DNA of 64,000 bases from an uncultured Succinivibrionaceae bacterium (lineage in GTDB: Bacteria > Pseudomonadota > Gammaproteobacteria > Enterobacterales > Succinivibrionaceae), in assembly GCA_944393045.1 (NCBI GenBank), contig CALXYT010000003.1, forward strand, positions 1-64,000. Reading direction: 5' to 3'. The notes beneath the pieces are model-generated. The model searched no databases. It had not been told where the DNA came from and was given only the letters and a program-made list of their open reading frames with translations. Positions 62,849 to 64,000 of the stretch are shown here, one piece after another. The stretch's first letter is position 1. Every line of letters starts with the position of its first letter. Position numbers and translations under genes: made by a program.

Positions 62849-63871
62849 ATGAAGAGAACATTATTATCTTTAGTTGTGTTAAGCACAATGTTTGCTTCAT
62901 CTGCTGTATTAGCAGCTGAAGAGGGAACCGCTTACTTTGGTATAAAAGCTGGTTATGGTCATTTAGAAACTGATTCTCATAGAAGAGCTGATAATATTAC
63001 ACCTGATGATAAGGACTTCGTTACTGGTGGTGCTTATGTTGGTTATAACATTACTTCTTTCTTAGGTGTTGAAGCTGGTTATGATTATTTAGGTTCATAT
63101 TCTTACAAGTTAAATAATAAGAGCTATGACAAAAATCTTCATGGTGCTGAATTTGCCGCTTTAATTGGTATTCCATTTAATAAGACTGATGATGTGTTCT
63201 TTAAATTAGGTGGTTTATTATCCACTGTTAACGATGATTTACATGATTCGTCAGCTACCAAGCTTGCTCCGTTAGTAGGTATTGGTACACGTGTTGCTTT
63301 AACTGACCTACTTGGTTTACGTTTAGAATATCAGTATGCTCACAAAGTTGCTGATATTGAAGATTATGGCTATGCTCCTGATTTACACAATGTAAATTTA
63401 GGTCTTGAGTTTAGATTTGGTGGCGCAGAAGAGGCTCCAACACCAAAGGCTGAACCTGCTCCAACTCCAAAAATTGTTGAACGTTCTGTAACATTAGATT
63501 CTACAGCATTGTTTAATTTTGGTAAGGCCTCTTTAACTGAACAAGCTAAATTAAGCCTAAAGGGTGTTGCTACTGAAGTTTCTGGATATAATTTAAAAGA
63601 CATGTCAGTAGTTGTTGAAGGTCATACAGACCGTATTGGTTCTGCTAGTTCAAATCAGAAACTTTCTGATAAACGTTCACAGGCAGTTGCTAGTGAATTA
63701 GTTGCACAAGGCATTAACTCATCATCAATCAAGGCTGTTGGTTATGGTGAAACAAAGCCTGTGACTGGAAATAAGTGTGATTCATTAAAGGGGCAGAAGT
63801 TAGTAAATTGCTTAGCTCCTGATCGTAGAGTAGAAATTAAAGTTTCTGGTGTACAGGAAGTAACTGAGTAA
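62849..63871 (+). CDS. ompA: OmpA-family outer-membrane protein
   Basis: About 340 residues: signal peptide MKRTLLSLVVLSTMFASSAVLA, an eight-strand OmpA barrel (GTAYFGIKAGYGHLE; YVGYNITSFLGVEAGYDYL), a Pro/Glu/Ala hinge (EEAPTPKAEPAPTPK) and a C-terminal peptidoglycan-binding OmpA domain (FNFGKASL, VEGHTDRIGS, LSDKRSQAVASELV, DRRVEIKV), with the two late cysteines typical of OmpA (NKCDSL, VNCLAP). The ATG is preferred over a TTG 18 bases upstream. Confidence 0.95.
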   Translation: MKRTLLSLVVLSTMFASSAVLAAEEGTAYFGIKAGYGHLETDSHRRADNITPDDKDFVTGGAYVGYNITSFLGVEAGYDYLGSYSYKLNNKSYDKNLHGAEFAALIGIPFNKTDDVFFKLGGLLSTVNDDLHDSSATKLAPLVGIGTRVALTDLLGLRLEYQYAHKVADIEDYGYAPDLHNVNLGLEFRFGGAEEAPTPKAEPAPTPKIVERSVTLDSTALFNFGKASLTEQAKLSLKGVATEVSGYNLKDMSVVVEGHTDRIGSASSNQKLSDKRSQAVASELVAQGINSSSIKAVGYGETKPVTGNKCDSLKGQKLVNCLAPDRRVEIKVSGVQEVTE

Positions 63872-63900
63872 TAGTACACTATTCATAAAGTAAAATATAG

Positions 63901-63929
63901 AGACCTAGTTTTATTGCTAGGTCTTTTTT
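63901..63929 (+). terminator. ompA terminator
   Basis: AGACCTAG (63901-63908) pairs with CTAGGTCT (63917-63924), followed by a run of T. Confidence 0.92.
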
Positions 63930-64000
63930 ATTAATAAAAGTAATGTATAGTAGCTAAAGAAGTTAGAATATTCTATAACTAAAAGATAAAGATGAATTTT

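Overview
The window is the replication-origin neighbourhood of a very AT-rich gammaproteobacterium. Gene content and order (mnmG-rsmG-parA-parB-atpIBEFHAGDC-glmU-glmS on one strand; rpmH-rnpA-yidD-yidC-mnmE and dnaA-dnaN-recF...gyrB nearby) resemble Vibrio/Shewanella/Aeromonas/Pseudomonas-type chromosomes, which keep parAB, rather than Enterobacteriaceae or Pasteurellaceae, which lack it. Low G+C, EarP-type EF-P modification, and AcrAB and OmpA of gammaproteobacterial type suggest a host-associated lineage, perhaps near Succinivibrionaceae; this placement is inference.

Layout. 0-7 kb: small membrane protein, lgt, a PIN-like protein, a family 8 glycosyltransferase and a zinc/manganese ABC transporter. 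6.6-12 kb (minus): HPr-like protein, ModA-like binding protein, nfo, glmS, glmU. 12-19.2 kb (minus): complete F1Fo ATP synthase operon with an unusual cysteine-bearing subunit a. 19.2-23.4 kb (minus): parB, parA, rsmG, mnmG. 23.4-24.75 kb: gene-free AT-rich spacer, one candidate origin. 24.7-30 kb: efp/earP, divergent from pqiABC. 30-33.9 kb (minus): mnmE, yidC, yidD, rnpA, rpmH. 33.9-34.7 kb: rpmH-dnaA spacer with DnaA boxes, the second candidate origin. 34.7-39 kb: dnaA, dnaN, recF.

39.0-44.6 kb has no intact gene. It carries about eleven parS-like palindromes, two of them perfect, plus a decayed ISAs1-type transposase. With parAB 20 kb away it looks like the chromosome's centromere. gyrB follows at 44.6 kb, then a catalytically dead histidine-phosphatase-like exported protein, a YhcH-family protein, an HDOD protein, an overlapping tcdA/TOPRIM-protein/rep cluster, two tRNAs (Arg CCG, Leu CAG), a decayed IS1634-type transposase, acrAB with divergent acrR and AcrR-like operators, and ompA.

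A window-wide oddity: of 49 intact protein genes, none ends in TGA (33 TAA, 16 TAG by direct reading), and none contains an in-frame TGA. That is the pattern expected if release factor 2 has been lost or UGA has dropped out of use. The other main points of interest are the parS array, the TOPRIM protein coupled to Rep, and the pseudo-phosphatase.
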